From Fibrobacter sp. (GTDB lineage Bacteria > Fibrobacterota > Fibrobacteria > Fibrobacterales > Fibrobacteraceae): DNA of 64,000 nt. A model generated the notes under the pieces. That model saw only the letters and a program-made list of their open reading frames with translations, did not search any database and was not told the DNA's origin. Positions 1 to 7,916 of this stretch are shown piece by piece (the stretch's first letter is position 1; each line of letters opens with the position of its first letter). The position numbers were made by a program, and so were the translations under genes. The stretch lies in the NCBI GenBank assembly GCA_017642335.1, contig JAGCPF010000019.1:1-64000 (forward strand), in the 5' to 3' direction.

Positions 1-1
1 C

Positions 2-148
2 CTGCATTGGAACAAACGCTCCGAGAAGGGCCGACATGCGGGTACGGGCGTCTACATTTGGAAAATCCTGTTCACGTTCGACGATGGCCACAAGGAAACC
101 CGTATCATAAAGACAGGGGTCTATCGCCGCGGGAATAGGAAAAAGTAG
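2..148 (+). CDS. C-terminal fragment of a secreted protein (FlgD/Ig-like tail), 5' truncated
   Basis: An open frame runs in from the window edge and ends at TAG 146-148. It encodes 48 residues including GTGVYIWKILFTFDDGHKE and ending KTGVYRRGNRKK. The pattern of a short beta strand, a Gly-Val-Tyr motif and a basic end resembles the FlgD Ig-like or sorting-type C-termini of secreted proteins in Fibrobacter and Bacteroidetes (family knowledge). The stop codon lies inside the first heptanucleotide unit of the adjacent repeat island (agtagga, 144-150), so the island has supplied or replaced the natural end of the gene. The rest of the protein is outside the window and its function cannot be read. 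Confidence 0.6.
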   Translation: MHWNKRSEKGRHAGTGVYIWKILFTFDDGHKETRIIKTGVYRRGNRKK

Positions 149-164
149 GAAGTAGACAGTAGGA

Positions 165-252
165 CAAATGCGTAAGGCGAGTGCCGCGGTCAAGCTTGCT
201 TGAACATGGCCGAGCCGAGCATTTGGTACTTGAGCGAAGCGAGAGTACAAGT
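165..252 (+). repeat. Module P1 copy A (88 bp)
   Basis: First of four copies of an 88-bp element running from CAAATGCG to GTACAAGT. It differs from the copy at 40657-40744 at only two positions. It contains the perfect hairpin TCAAGC-TT-GCTTGA and a GTACT/AGTAC outer pairing. It is flanked on its left by agtagga heptads and on its right by ggttagg heptads. Confidence 0.85.
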
Positions 253-287
253 GGTTAGGGGTTAGGATCTAGAATCTAGGGGCTAGG

Positions 288-346
288 GTGAAATATCAAG
301 GCTTCTCCGTCTTATATTGACGCACGAAGTGCGTGATTCTTTTCAC
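288..346 (+). repeat. Module P4 copy A (59-bp double hairpin)
   Basis: One of three copies (others 40850-40908 and 58628-58686). It has an AATAT/ATATT outer stem around a GC stem, followed by the hairpin CGCAC-GAA-GTGCG. All three copies are bordered by ctag-type heptads. Confidence 0.8.
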
Positions 347-412
347 TAGCCTCTATTCTCTAGTCTCTCAAAGATTCACTGCTCGCGCCTCGAACATCGA
401 GCCTAAAAATTT

Positions 413-524
413 GTCATTCGCAGGCGCATGACTCGTCGGCTCAGCCATGCCGAAACGCAAGCGTTTTGGCGTGGCATTCGCCTTGGTTGTCATTGCGAGG
501 GGCGAATAGCCCTGAAGCAATCTC
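413..524 (+). repeat. Composite P3-P2 hairpin, copy A
   Basis: P3 (413-485, 73 bp) contains a long stem, GCCATGCCGAAACGC pairing with GCGTTTTGGCGTGGC. P2 (489-524) is a REP-like hairpin in which GTCATTGC pairs around GGGGCGAATAGCCC. The same composite recurs inverted at 14507-14618 and 58725-58835, always with P2 and P3 adjacent. P2 resembles the widespread bacterial repeat starting GTCATTGCGAG (known from several phyla). Confidence 0.8.
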
Positions 525-650
525 CGTTAGAGAATCTAGAAGCTCACTACTCACCGCTATTCCCCTTTGGTTTCATTTTTTTTTCTTGTGATTGGTGGGG
601 AGATAATGTACTTTCTATGTACAGTAAACTTGTTCGCGCAAGGAGTGACT

Positions 651-1064
651 ATGGACTGCAGGATTCTTGTACGGTTTGTCGGTGTCGAAGCCGACTTGAA
701 CGCCTTGTGGGACGCTTTCATGGAGCTTTTCCCCGAGGCCGAGCTTCCGAGTGCCGATTCTGGCGAGTGGTATTCCGTCGACGAGGTTATGCTGGACGAA
801 TACGAGTGCCGTTTCGAGGAATTGCCCGATGGTCCCCTCGTTGCGGTTGATGGTTGTCTGCTTGTGGAGGAGGCTCCGCCCGAGGACATCCTGAACGACC
901 TGATGGAGCGTTTTGAACGGGTTTACGGGATTTTCAAGTGGTCAACCGTCGAGGTGGGCTACGGCTGCGGCTCCAGTGAGGGCTGGGGCGAGTTCAATTC
1001 GGATTATGCCGACAACGGCTCTGACGAGGCGAACGAGATTTCCGAAGCTGTACTTGGGTTCTAG
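651..1064 (+). CDS. Hypothetical acidic protein, 137 aa
   Basis: The start chosen is ATG 651, preceded by a good Shine-Dalgarno AAGGAG at 640-645; the frame stays open further upstream but without one. The protein begins MDCRILVRFVGVEADLNALW, is strongly acidic (runs such as DEVMLDEYECRFEELPDG) and ends EISEAVLGF. No signal peptide, membrane segment or recognised motif is visible, so it is probably cytoplasmic. I do not recognise the family. The gene starts about 90 nt after repeat island A and is followed by the GH8 gene on the same strand after an 89-nt gap. Confidence 0.6.
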   Translation: MDCRILVRFVGVEADLNALWDAFMELFPEAELPSADSGEWYSVDEVMLDEYECRFEELPDGPLVAVDGCLLVEEAPPEDILNDLMERFERVYGIFKWSTVEVGYGCGSSEGWGEFNSDYADNGSDEANEISEAVLGF

Positions 1065-1153
1065 GCGGGAAAGTGTGTTTTGTGTCACTTGCGCTTTCGA
1101 CAAAAAAAATCTAATCTTACGGGAGGTTTGGCGGTCGGGTGTCTGGAGGTCAT

Positions 1154-2827
1154 ATGAATTTTTTGCGTTTCTTACCGGTGTGTCTTGCGGCTGCCGTAAC
1201 TTTTTCCTATGCAGTCCTTGATTTGCCGAGTGCTCAGCCCAAGGTGGACGCGTCTTACTGGAATGCGGCGCTCGATAGCACCTGGCAGGGCATGATCCGC
1301 CGCAACATCAATCCGTACAGTGCCGGTGCAGGCCTTATTCACCGTCCCAAGAGCGAAACTCCGGGTGATGCCGTGAGCGAGGGTGTGGGCTATGGTATGC
1401 TAGTAGCCCTTTATGCGAATGACCAGACCACCTTCAATAAAATGTGGGAAAAGGCGAGCGAAATCATGTGGAATGGGGATTACCATGACTGGCACATGTC
1501 GCCGGATGGAAAGATTCCTATGGATGGCCATGGTGCTGCGACTGATGCCGAAGAAGATATCGCACTTGCGTTGATCTTTGCGGACAAGCTCGTTTCTGCC
1601 GGAAAGTGGACCGCCTATACTTCACCTTTCTTGAATAAGACCTATGCGGAACAGGCCCAGAAACTCCTGAATAAGATGTGGGATACGCAGCAAATCCTTT
1701 CGAGCGGCATTGTCGCTCCTGGAGCCGGTTGGGGTGGTGACTATTTTGTGAACCCTGGGTATTTCTCTCCGGCCTGGTACAAGGTGTTCGAGAAGTTTGA
1801 CCAGACGGATGGCAATCGGTGGAAAACAGCTGTTGACAAGTGCTACGAGATTATTTCCAAGAGCCCCGGATACAGCATGGGCATGGTTCCCGACTGGATG
1901 ACGCCGCAAGGTGGATGGGTCGGTTCGGAAGGTCTTGGCTATAACGCCTACTTTGAAAGCCGAGCTTTCTTCAAGGATGCCATCCGCATTCTGTGGCGCG
2001 TGGCTATCGATGCCATCTGGTTCGACGAGAGCCGAGCCAAGGAATTCCTCAAGAACGCGCTGAAGTTCATCAACGACAAGGGCGGCCCCTCTGCCGCGAA
2101 CTTCTACCAGATCGAGAAAGCGGGCGAACTTTTGCCGGCCGAGGACAAGTGGAAGGAATTTAACGACTCGAAGAACGAATCGACATGGCGCTACCGCAGG
2201 GAACATAGCCACTTGACGATTGGCATGTGGGCGACTGCGGCGATGGCTGTGGGCGAGGCTGCGGACAGGATTGCCTTCAGCGAGGAAATGGCCAAGTTCT
2301 ACGAGGGTGGCGACTATTTCGGACTCGCGCATGATACCTCCGCTGCGCTCGAAGACACGCTGCATAACGAGATGTACTTTGACCAGTTCCTGGCCTGGTT
2401 CGGGACTTCGCTCATGAGCGGTGCGTTCGTGAACGTGGTCGATGCAGTCGACAATCCCAAGACGGCGACTCCGGGCGATTCCTCGTCGTTGACGAAGATT
2501 CCTGAAGTTCCTGTGGATTCCGATACGGTTGTTGTCGATACGTCGAACCATCAGGATTCGGGCAAGGGCAATGATAAGCCGGGCGACAAGATTATTGCTG
2601 GCGCGGCCAAGGCTGCAGCGAGTGTCCGCTTTGCCGAAATGGATGGTGGCGTGATGTTCTCTGCCGACTATTCCGTGAAGTGGGCCGTCTACGACCTTGC
2701 CGGAATCAGGGTGGTTTCTGCCTCGGGCAAGAACTTCTTCTGGAATACCCGTGGTTTGAATGGCGTGTATGTTGTCAAGGCCGTTTATCGCGGGAGCAAC
2801 TTTACGCACAAGGTGCTTGTTCGCTGA
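1154..2827 (+). CDS. Secreted glycoside hydrolase family 8 endoglucanase with C-terminal sorting tail
   Basis: 557 aa. ATG 1154 has the Shine-Dalgarno GGAGGT at 1145-1150. Residues 1-20 form a signal peptide. The GH8 (alpha/alpha)6 catalytic domain spans about residues 35-425. The general-acid motif SEGVGYGM (Glu76) and the acidic segment TDAEEDIALAL near 131 are both present. A low-complexity linker rich in Asp, Ser and Pro follows (about 430-480). The final 70 residues are an Ig-like tail ending GVYVVKAVYRGSNFTHKVLVR, the layout of type IX secretion sorting domains. GH8 enzymes cleave beta-1,4-glucans such as cellulose. Secretion by a type IX system is inferred from the tail. Substrate preference within GH8 (cellulose, xylan or chitosan) cannot be read. 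Confidence 0.88.
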   Translation: MNFLRFLPVCLAAAVTFSYAVLDLPSAQPKVDASYWNAALDSTWQGMIRRNINPYSAGAGLIHRPKSETPGDAVSEGVGYGMLVALYANDQTTFNKMWEKASEIMWNGDYHDWHMSPDGKIPMDGHGAATDAEEDIALALIFADKLVSAGKWTAYTSPFLNKTYAEQAQKLLNKMWDTQQILSSGIVAPGAGWGGDYFVNPGYFSPAWYKVFEKFDQTDGNRWKTAVDKCYEIISKSPGYSMGMVPDWMTPQGGWVGSEGLGYNAYFESRAFFKDAIRILWRVAIDAIWFDESRAKEFLKNALKFINDKGGPSAANFYQIEKAGELLPAEDKWKEFNDSKNESTWRYRREHSHLTIGMWATAAMAVGEAADRIAFSEEMAKFYEGGDYFGLAHDTSAALEDTLHNEMYFDQFLAWFGTSLMSGAFVNVVDAVDNPKTATPGDSSSLTKIPEVPVDSDTVVVDTSNHQDSGKGNDKPGDKIIAGAAKAAASVRFAEMDGGVMFSADYSVKWAVYDLAGIRVVSASGKNFFWNTRGLNGVYVVKAVYRGSNFTHKVLVR

Positions 2828-2883
2828 TTTAGAATGTGTTGACTTGTTTAACGGGTGTGCATGAAAGTGCGCGCCCGTTTTGC

Positions 2884-2891
2884 TATATTGG
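2884..2891 (+). promoter_or_regulatory. -7-like element TATATTGG close to start codon
   Basis: TATATTGG ends 4 nt before ATG 2896. It matches TAnnTTTG with one mismatch. The spacing predicts a leaderless transcript for the thioesterase gene. Confidence 0.45.
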
Positions 2892-2895
2892 GGGC

Positions 2896-3417
2896 ATGCT
2901 AAAGGTTGACTACAGCAAGCTCGATTCTGCGGACATGACTCCGAAACCGGTGAAGGATTCCGTCGTTGTTACCCGCGACATTGTCCATCCTTCGGACGTG
3001 AACGCCTATGGTGTTGTTTTTGGCGGCTACATGATGTCGCTCTTGGACAAGGCTGCCTGCATTGCCGCGTTTACTCATGCCGGGATGAAGGTGTCCACGG
3101 TGGCGATGGATGGCGTGCGCTTCTACAAGCCTGCCGTGGTGGGGACCATCCTCACGATACGTGCGTCCGTGAACAGGGTGTTCGGCTCGTCGATGGAAAT
3201 TGGCCTCAGGGTGACGGGCATTTTGCCCGGCGTGCAGGACGAGGAAGAACTGATTTGCCGTGCCTACATGACCTTTGTCGCTATTGGCAAGGACGAAAAA
3301 CCCGTGCATGCGGCTCCCGTTGTTCCTGAAACGCCCGATGAAATCAGGCGCTACGAGGAGGCTTTGGCCCGTCGGGAATCGAGAATCGCTCTCAAGAATT
3401 CACTGGAATCTCGCTAG
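2896..3417 (+). CDS. Acyl-CoA thioesterase, hotdog fold (YciA/ACOT type)
   Basis: 173 aa from ATG 2896 (MLKVDYSKLD). The frame is open to 2836, but the start at 2896 sits just downstream of a TATATTGG box. The core segment VNAYGVVFGGYMMSLLDKAA followed by VSTVAMDGVRFYKP is the classic acyl-CoA hydrolase hotdog signature, with the active-site Asn and Asp in those two segments. It hydrolyses acyl-CoA to free CoA and acid in the cytoplasm; chain-length preference is unknown. The tail of about 30 residues (RRYEEALARRESRIALKNSLESR) is charged and atypical. Its stop codon overlaps the stop of the convergent U32 gene (3414-3417). Confidence 0.85.
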   Translation: MLKVDYSKLDSADMTPKPVKDSVVVTRDIVHPSDVNAYGVVFGGYMMSLLDKAACIAAFTHAGMKVSTVAMDGVRFYKPAVVGTILTIRASVNRVFGSSMEIGLRVTGILPGVQDEEELICRAYMTFVAIGKDEKPVHAAPVVPETPDEIRRYEEALARRESRIALKNSLESR

Positions 3418-5927
3418 TCCCTATTCGGGTCTGTCGCTTTTTTCCTGTCGACCCAGACACTTTCGTTGAACAGTTGGCCTTCGCTGAGGCCGTATTTCTC
3501 CTCGACTCCGGCTTGCGCGATGGCTGCGTCGATGCTTATGTTGCCGCGGATGGCGGCGACGTAGGTCTGTATTTTGCGGCGCGCGATTTCGGGGGATTCG
3601 TCGAGCAGTTCAATCCTGAAATGGTTCACGCCTGCGGCAGTGAGGCGCGGGAACAACTTGAGTGCGGATTGCGGTTTGCCTACGAACAAGGTGTTGCGGC
3701 ATTCGGCGTCGCTCTGCAAGAAGTGTTTTTCGCCCTTGTGGTCGAGAATTTCCACTTTGTGCTGCGTGCAGATTTTGCCGCATTCGGGGAAGCGGCGTCC
3801 GTCGGTGAGCGCCCTTGCGAATGCGCAGTATTCGGAGTGGAATGCAGGCATGTACTGGTGGAGTGCCAGTTCCAGGCGGCCAGCGTCGATATTGCCGAGC
3901 AAGTCGAAAAGTTGTGTGCTGTTCAGGTCCCAGGAGGGGTGTAGCGTTTGTAGCCCTTGATCGAGCAGCCATTCGTAGCTTAGGCTGTTTGCCGCATTGA
4001 GGCTGTAGTCGCCGTGCAGCGGGATGCCGCTCCCGCGCAGGATGGCGAGCGCACCGAGGCTTCGCACTAGGGCAAAGTCGGGGGATAAACGCAGGATGTT
4101 TTTGAGGTAATGGTTTTCGCCGGGCTTGTGGATGCGCAGTGTCGCCATTCCGGCCTTCAGCCCGAGTTCGCGGATTTGTTCCAGCGGCTCGTCGTATTTG
4201 ACGCCCCAGTCAAAATCCATGATGGCACTGTCGATGTCGAGCCCGCGCAACGCCTCTATTTGGTTGGGACGGCGGACGAGCACGGAGATGGTTGCCTTTT
4301 GCTGTGCCGGACGGTCCTGATGGCTAGCGGCTGCATGTGCCAGGAGGGCGCGGCCGCGCGCCGCATCCGGCGCGCTGGCGGCCATCGACATCCGGGAGTC
4401 GTCCATGGCCGCTGTCGCCTTTTGGCGAAGGCCGCGCAGCACTTTCCCGGGGACGAAGGCGTTGGCCGGAACGCGGATGTCCAGCGAATGGGGCGCGTAT
4501 GCCGTCGAGCCGAGGGCGGAAAGCTCCTTTTCGGCCAGTTCGCGGAAGTCACGCTTCTTTCCGTTCGCACTCTCTGCCGTATCGCGGCTGGCTTCCACGG
4601 CGATGTCGCTTTCGACGGAAATCTTGTGGTCGGCGTCGTCGAACATCGTAAGGCGCAGCGGTTCCCCGATTTTTCCGCTCAGGATGATGTCGACAGGAAT
4701 GCGCCTGCTTTTCTCGCGGTCGGCGAATGTGTGCTGGAGTTCTTTTTCGAGGGCGGGGGAGTCGTTGCGGTAAGCCTTCATGCCGGAGGCGACTTTGCGC
4801 AGCTCGAAATTCCTGCCGAACTGTAGGCGGATTAGGCCTTTTTGTGCGGTCACTCCGTACAGGCGGCCGCCTTCGCTGAAACCCGTTTTGGGGTTCTCGA
4901 AGAGGATGCCGTCGCCTTGGCGGGGGAGTGCCGTGACGCCTCCATCGGGTATGGAAACGGTGATGTTGTCCCGTTCTATGCGGGAAACTTCGCCCAGGTA
5001 TTCACCGTGGTGGTTGCTGAATGTCCCGTCGACGAGCGCCTGGTGGTCGACTCCGTCGAGCCAACCGGTAGAAAGCCCGCGCGAGAACAGGACCTCGAGC
5101 GGTTCTATGTCCATGGCGGGGAGTTTATCGTGGGTGTCGAGGGATTTTTTGTATGCCTTGGCGACTGCGGCCACGTATTCGGGGCTCTTGAGGCGGCCTT
5201 CGACTTTAAGTGAATCAATGCCGATTTCTTCGAGGTCGTTAAGCCTGGGCAAAGCACAGAGATCGTGCGGGCTAAAAAGGTATTGCGCATTGGTGTCGCG
5301 GTATTCCTTGCCGTCTACGAAAATGCGGTAGGGGAGCCTGCAACTTTGGGCGCACTGGCCTCGGTTCGCGCTGCGCCCGCCAAAGTTTTCGCTGGTGAGG
5401 CACTGGCCCGAATAGCTCACGCAGAGCGCCCCGTGTACAAAGACTTCGAGTTCGAGCGGTGTCGCCTCCTTGATGGAGGCAATTTGTTTTAGGGAGAGTT
5501 CACGGGCCAGCACGGCGCGGTTGAAACCCAGTTGCGATGCGAAATTTACGGCTTCGGCGCTGGCGAGCGTCATCTGCGTGCTCGCATGGATTTCCTGGTC
5601 CGGCGCGATGGCCTTTATGAGCCGTGCAAGACCGATGTCCTGGATAATGAATGCATCCGGCTTCAGTGCGATGAGTTTCTCGAGGAATTCTGGCAGGTCG
5701 CGGATTTCGCGCTCGAACACGAGAATGTTCATGGCGAGGAAAGTGCGGACGCTACGAATTCTTGCGTAGCGGATCATCTCGGCCACGTCTTCGAACGAAA
5801 AGTCCTCGGTGCGTCCGCGGGCGTTCCAGTGGGGAACGCCGTAGTAGACCGCGTCGGCTCCGTTCTGGATGGCGGCCTCCAGCATTTCCCGCGTACCCAC
5901 GGGCAACAGTAATTCCGGTCTCTTCAC
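3414..5927 (-). CDS. U32 peptidase-family protein, RlhA-like (23S rRNA hydroxylation)
   Basis: 837 aa from GTG 5927. The N-terminal U32 domain (about 1-300) begins PELLLPVGTREMLEAAIQNG. It carries four cysteines (169, 176, 192, 196) in the family pattern GALCVSYSGQC...GQCAQSC, which in RlhA/TrhP relatives support iron-sulfur-dependent hydroxylation. A second half (about 350-800) fits the DUF3656-like extension of RlhA, which makes 5-hydroxycytidine in 23S rRNA using prephenate. At 837 aa it is longer than E. coli RlhA (about 650 aa), with extra sequence in the C-terminal half. Older annotations call this family collagenase; that is unlikely here. A TATCATTG box lies 5 nt upstream of the start. 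Confidence 0.78.
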   Translation of the reverse strand: MKRPELLLPVGTREMLEAAIQNGADAVYYGVPHWNARGRTEDFSFEDVAEMIRYARIRSVRTFLAMNILVFEREIRDLPEFLEKLIALKPDAFIIQDIGLARLIKAIAPDQEIHASTQMTLASAEAVNFASQLGFNRAVLARELSLKQIASIKEATPLELEVFVHGALCVSYSGQCLTSENFGGRSANRGQCAQSCRLPYRIFVDGKEYRDTNAQYLFSPHDLCALPRLNDLEEIGIDSLKVEGRLKSPEYVAAVAKAYKKSLDTHDKLPAMDIEPLEVLFSRGLSTGWLDGVDHQALVDGTFSNHHGEYLGEVSRIERDNITVSIPDGGVTALPRQGDGILFENPKTGFSEGGRLYGVTAQKGLIRLQFGRNFELRKVASGMKAYRNDSPALEKELQHTFADREKSRRIPVDIILSGKIGEPLRLTMFDDADHKISVESDIAVEASRDTAESANGKKRDFRELAEKELSALGSTAYAPHSLDIRVPANAFVPGKVLRGLRQKATAAMDDSRMSMAASAPDAARGRALLAHAAASHQDRPAQQKATISVLVRRPNQIEALRGLDIDSAIMDFDWGVKYDEPLEQIRELGLKAGMATLRIHKPGENHYLKNILRLSPDFALVRSLGALAILRGSGIPLHGDYSLNAANSLSYEWLLDQGLQTLHPSWDLNSTQLFDLLGNIDAGRLELALHQYMPAFHSEYCAFARALTDGRRFPECGKICTQHKVEILDHKGEKHFLQSDAECRNTLFVGKPQSALKLFPRLTAAGVNHFRIELLDESPEIARRKIQTYVAAIRGNISIDAAIAQAGVEEKYGLSEGQLFNESVWVDRKKATDPNRD

Positions 5928-5932
5928 GATTA

Positions 5933-5957
5933 CAATGATAGAAAAAAACTACATTTG
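5933..5957. promoter_or_regulatory. Divergent pair of -7 elements for the U32 and lipoprotein genes
   Basis: On the minus strand TATCATTG (5933-5940) ends 5 nt before GTG 5927. On the plus strand TACATTTG (5950-5957) ends 4 nt before ATG 5962. The two start codons are 34 nt apart, so both core promoters overlap the other gene's upstream region. Both spacings predict leaderless mRNAs. Confidence 0.5.
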
Positions 5958-5961
5958 GACC

Positions 5962-6201
5962 ATGAGAAAGAAGTTCCAGAAGTTCCCTATTGCAGTTTTG
6001 CTCCTTGCCGCTTGTTGCATCGCCCCGGCTCTATCCTCTTGTTCTTCGGACCCGGAGGCTGAAGCCGAAATCGAGAGGCTTGCCATCCGCAACGAGGCGA
6101 TGAGGCGTACTGTGGATTCGCTGCACGACGAGGTGGAAATCCTCAAGGCGCAGACCGATTCGGTCAAGAACGAGCTCAAGTCGCTCGACATGCATAAGTG
6201 A
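5962..6201 (+). CDS. Small coiled-coil lipoprotein, 79 aa
   Basis: The start at ATG 5962 gives MRKKFQKFPIAVLLLAACC, a typical lipoprotein signal, with lipobox LSSC at Cys27. The mature part is short, charged and heptad-like (AEIERLAIRNEAMRRTVDSL, then HDEVEILKAQTDSVKNELKS), consistent with a coiled coil similar in size to Lpp-type proteins. There is no Shine-Dalgarno; a TACATTTG element lies 4 nt upstream. It is convergent with the DegT gene, 17 nt downstream. A role in envelope structure is only inferred. Confidence 0.7.
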   Translation: MRKKFQKFPIAVLLLAACCIAPALSSCSSDPEAEAEIERLAIRNEAMRRTVDSLHDEVEILKAQTDSVKNELKSLDMHK

Positions 6202-6218
6202 TTGCGGCGGTTTTGCCG

Positions 6219-7310
6219 TTACAGCACTTTCTGGAGTTTTCCTATTATATCTTCGATTTGCGTGAAGGCGCACATGGGGAGGCTGACGGCCTTTTGGCTG
6301 GCCATGTCGGCAGCGTTTTCCTGCGCTCCCGTGTGCTGGGAAGTCGCCTCAGCGAAGCAGGGCTGCCTGTGCAGCGGCATGGGGTAGTGGATGCAGTGGG
6401 GAATGCCCGCCTTGTCCAATGCCGCGACAAAATCTTTTCGGTTGTCTACAAGCAACGTGTATTGGGCGTATGTGCTCGTGTTGCCATCGGTGATTTGCTG
6501 CGGGGTGAGCCCTTCGATGTTGGCGAAGAAGGCGTTGTAGCGCTTGGCAATCTTGCGGCGGCTTTCGAGTTCGGCATCCAGGTGGGCGAGCTTGACGCGC
6601 AGGACTGCCGCCTGCAGCGCGTCGAGCCTGCTGTTCGTACCGACGACCTTGTGGAGGTAGCGCTCTTCGCTGCCGTGGTTTGCGAGCATGCGCGCTTTTT
6701 GGGCGAGTTCCTTGTTTGCGGTGAAAATGGCCCCGCCGTCACCGTAGCAGCCGAGGGGCTTGCTCGGGTAGAAGCTGGTGATGGCCATGTCGCCGAAGGT
6801 GCATGCCTGTTTCCCGCATTGCGTGGCCCCGAAGGCCTGCGCGGAATCTTCGAGAATCCAGAGCCCGTGGTGCTGGGCTATTTTGCGGAGTTCTGTGTAC
6901 GGGGCGCACTGGCCGAAGAGGTTGACCGCGATGATTCCGCGCGTCAGCGGACCGACCAGGGATTCGACGCTTTCGGGGGAAATCTGGAGGGTGCGGGGGT
7001 CGATGTCGGCGAAAACGGGGATGGCCCCGAGCCTCGCGACGCATTCTGCCGGGGCGATAAAGGTGAAATCCGGAACGACGACCTCGTCCCCCGGTTGGAC
7101 GCCGAGGGCGGTCAGGGCGATGGTGAGCGCGTCGGTCCCGCTGGCGCAGGTGACGGCGTTTGTCCCGGTATAAGCGGAAAGTTCAGCCTCCAGTCCGGCA
7201 ATTTCCGGGCCACCTATATATATTCCGCTCTCTAGGACGGCTTTTTCGGCCTTTTCCAGCTCTTCGCGGTAGGCTTCTCTTTGGGCTTGGATGTTCACGA
7301 ACGGAATCAT
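6219..7310 (-). CDS. DegT/DnrJ/EryC1/StrS-family PLP sugar aminotransferase
   Basis: 363 aa from ATG 7310 (MIPFVNIQAQREAYREELEK). The fold-type I aminotransferase spans the whole length. The PLP lysine is Lys184 in SFYPSKPLGCYGDGG, and ILEDSAQAFGA provides the cofactor Asp. The N-terminus and overall pattern resemble WbpE/WlbC-like aminotransferases that add an amino group to UDP- or dTDP-keto-sugars for surface glycans. The exact substrate is not readable, and no other sugar gene is adjacent. A TATATTTG box 5 nt upstream of the ATG suggests a leaderless transcript. Confidence 0.85.
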   Translation of the reverse strand: MIPFVNIQAQREAYREELEKAEKAVLESGIYIGGPEIAGLEAELSAYTGTNAVTCASGTDALTIALTALGVQPGDEVVVPDFTFIAPAECVARLGAIPVFADIDPRTLQISPESVESLVGPLTRGIIAVNLFGQCAPYTELRKIAQHHGLWILEDSAQAFGATQCGKQACTFGDMAITSFYPSKPLGCYGDGGAIFTANKELAQKARMLANHGSEERYLHKVVGTNSRLDALQAAVLRVKLAHLDAELESRRKIAKRYNAFFANIEGLTPQQITDGNTSTYAQYTLLVDNRKDFVAALDKAGIPHCIHYPMPLHRQPCFAEATSQHTGAQENAADMASQKAVSLPMCAFTQIEDIIGKLQKVL

Positions 7311-7315
7311 GCGTG

Positions 7316-7323
7316 CAAATATA
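7316..7323 (-). promoter_or_regulatory. -7 element TATATTTG of the DegT gene
   Basis: Exact TAnnTTTG match on the minus strand, with 5 nt between its last base and ATG 7310. No TTGA-type -35 box is evident at the expected distance. Confidence 0.5.
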
Positions 7324-7351
7324 GAAATGTGGGTATTTTTTGGCCCTCCCC

Positions 7352-7381
7352 TTGAAATATCCATTTTTTTTACTACCTTTG
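7352..7381 (+). promoter_or_regulatory. Promoter of rpsT (TTGAAA-N16-TACCTTTG)
   Basis: TTGAAA at 7352-7357 and TACCTTTG at 7374-7381 are separated by 16 nt. Transcription would start near 7387, leaving a leader of about 37 nt before GTG 7424 with GGAG at 7411-7414. Confidence 0.6.
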
Positions 7382-7423
7382 TGCCAACATTTTTAAGTAG
7401 GTTTTCACCCGGAGATATATAAG

Positions 7424-7684
7424 GTGCCTCAACATAAATCTTGCAAAAAGCGTTTGCGTCAGGCCGAAAAGGCCAATGCCATGAACCGTTCCGTTCGTTC
7501 TGCGATCCGTTCGAGCCTCAAGGTCATCCGTTCGGCTGCTTCTAAGGAAGACGCCCTCAAGGAAATGCCGAACCTGTTCAGCATGCTGGACAAGGCTGCC
7601 GCCAAGAGCCGTGCCGGTTTCAACGCTAATCGCGCTGCGAACTACAAGGCCAAGGCCGCCAAGGTCGTCAACGCCCTTGCTTAA
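7424..7684 (+). CDS. rpsT: 30S ribosomal protein S20
   Basis: 86 aa from GTG 7424, with CGGAG about 10 nt upstream. The protein MPQHKSCKKRLRQAEKANAM, ending AANYKAKAAKVVNALA, is a full-length bS20, including the basic N-terminal helix that binds 16S rRNA and the SRAGFNANRAANYKAK C-terminal motif. It stands alone with its own promoter and a downstream hairpin terminator, the usual arrangement for this gene. The non-ATG start is common in rpsT and may limit expression as part of autoregulation. Confidence 0.97.
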   Translation: MPQHKSCKKRLRQAEKANAMNRSVRSAIRSSLKVIRSAASKEDALKEMPNLFSMLDKAAAKSRAGFNANRAANYKAKAAKVVNALA

Positions 7685-7715
7685 TTTCTAGGTCTCCTAG
7701 TTGTTTGTTCACAAA

Positions 7716-7758
7716 ACCAGTATGCCATGCATGCTGGTATTTCGTGTTTCTCGTTTTT
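7716..7758 (+). terminator. Rho-independent terminator after rpsT
   Basis: ACCAGTATGC-CAT-GCATGCTGGT forms a 10-bp stem with one G-U pair (7716-7738). A T-rich tail follows to 7758. A weaker GGCC/GGCC hairpin with seven Ts follows at 7818-7839. Confidence 0.65.
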
Positions 7759-7916
7759 GTGATAATTTCGGCAGTTTTGCCAATATTGTAAAAAAAACAT
7801 TCACAGATTGCGAATTTGGCCTTTAATCGGCCTTTTTTTGGGGCGGTTTTTTAAAAAACACGTGCGAAGTCTATGAGTGGCTCGCATTTACGGGACTTTT
7901 TACTATTTTCAACTCC

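Larger units (their letters stand above)
144..563. repeat. Mosaic repeat island A (heptanucleotide arrays plus hairpin modules)
   Basis: This stretch holds no credible gene. It contains heptad arrays: agtagga/agtagac/agtagga at 144-164; ggttagg, ggttagg, atctaga, atctagg, ggctagg at 253-287; ctagcct/ctattct/ctagtct at 346-366; ctcacta/ctcaccg/ctattcc at 543-563. Between them lie the 88-bp module P1 (165-252), the 59-bp hairpin module P4 (288-346), a CTCGA-ACA-TCGAG hairpin near 390, the 73-bp hairpin P3 (413-485) and the REP-like hairpin P2 (489-524). Apparent ORFs here are translations of the modules. Confidence 0.85.

Noticed and set aside
428..850. ORF of 140 aa beginning MTRRLSHAETQAFWRGIRLG
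   Set aside because: The N-terminal 45 residues are the translation of hairpin modules P3 and P2 and recur inverted at 14684-14500. The rest is a shadow of the 651-1064 gene.
1622..2809. Long antisense ORF opposite the GH8 gene, and similar long antisense ORFs opposite ribBA, the DUF2723 gene and others
   Set aside because: They are shadows created by codon bias on the real strand; their translations are rich in Arg, His and Val and lack motifs.
3380..3417. Heptad-like string at the 3' end of the thioesterase gene
   Set aside because: aatcgag aatcgct ctcaaga attcact is suggestive, but only one or two units match the word families, so it is too weak to call.
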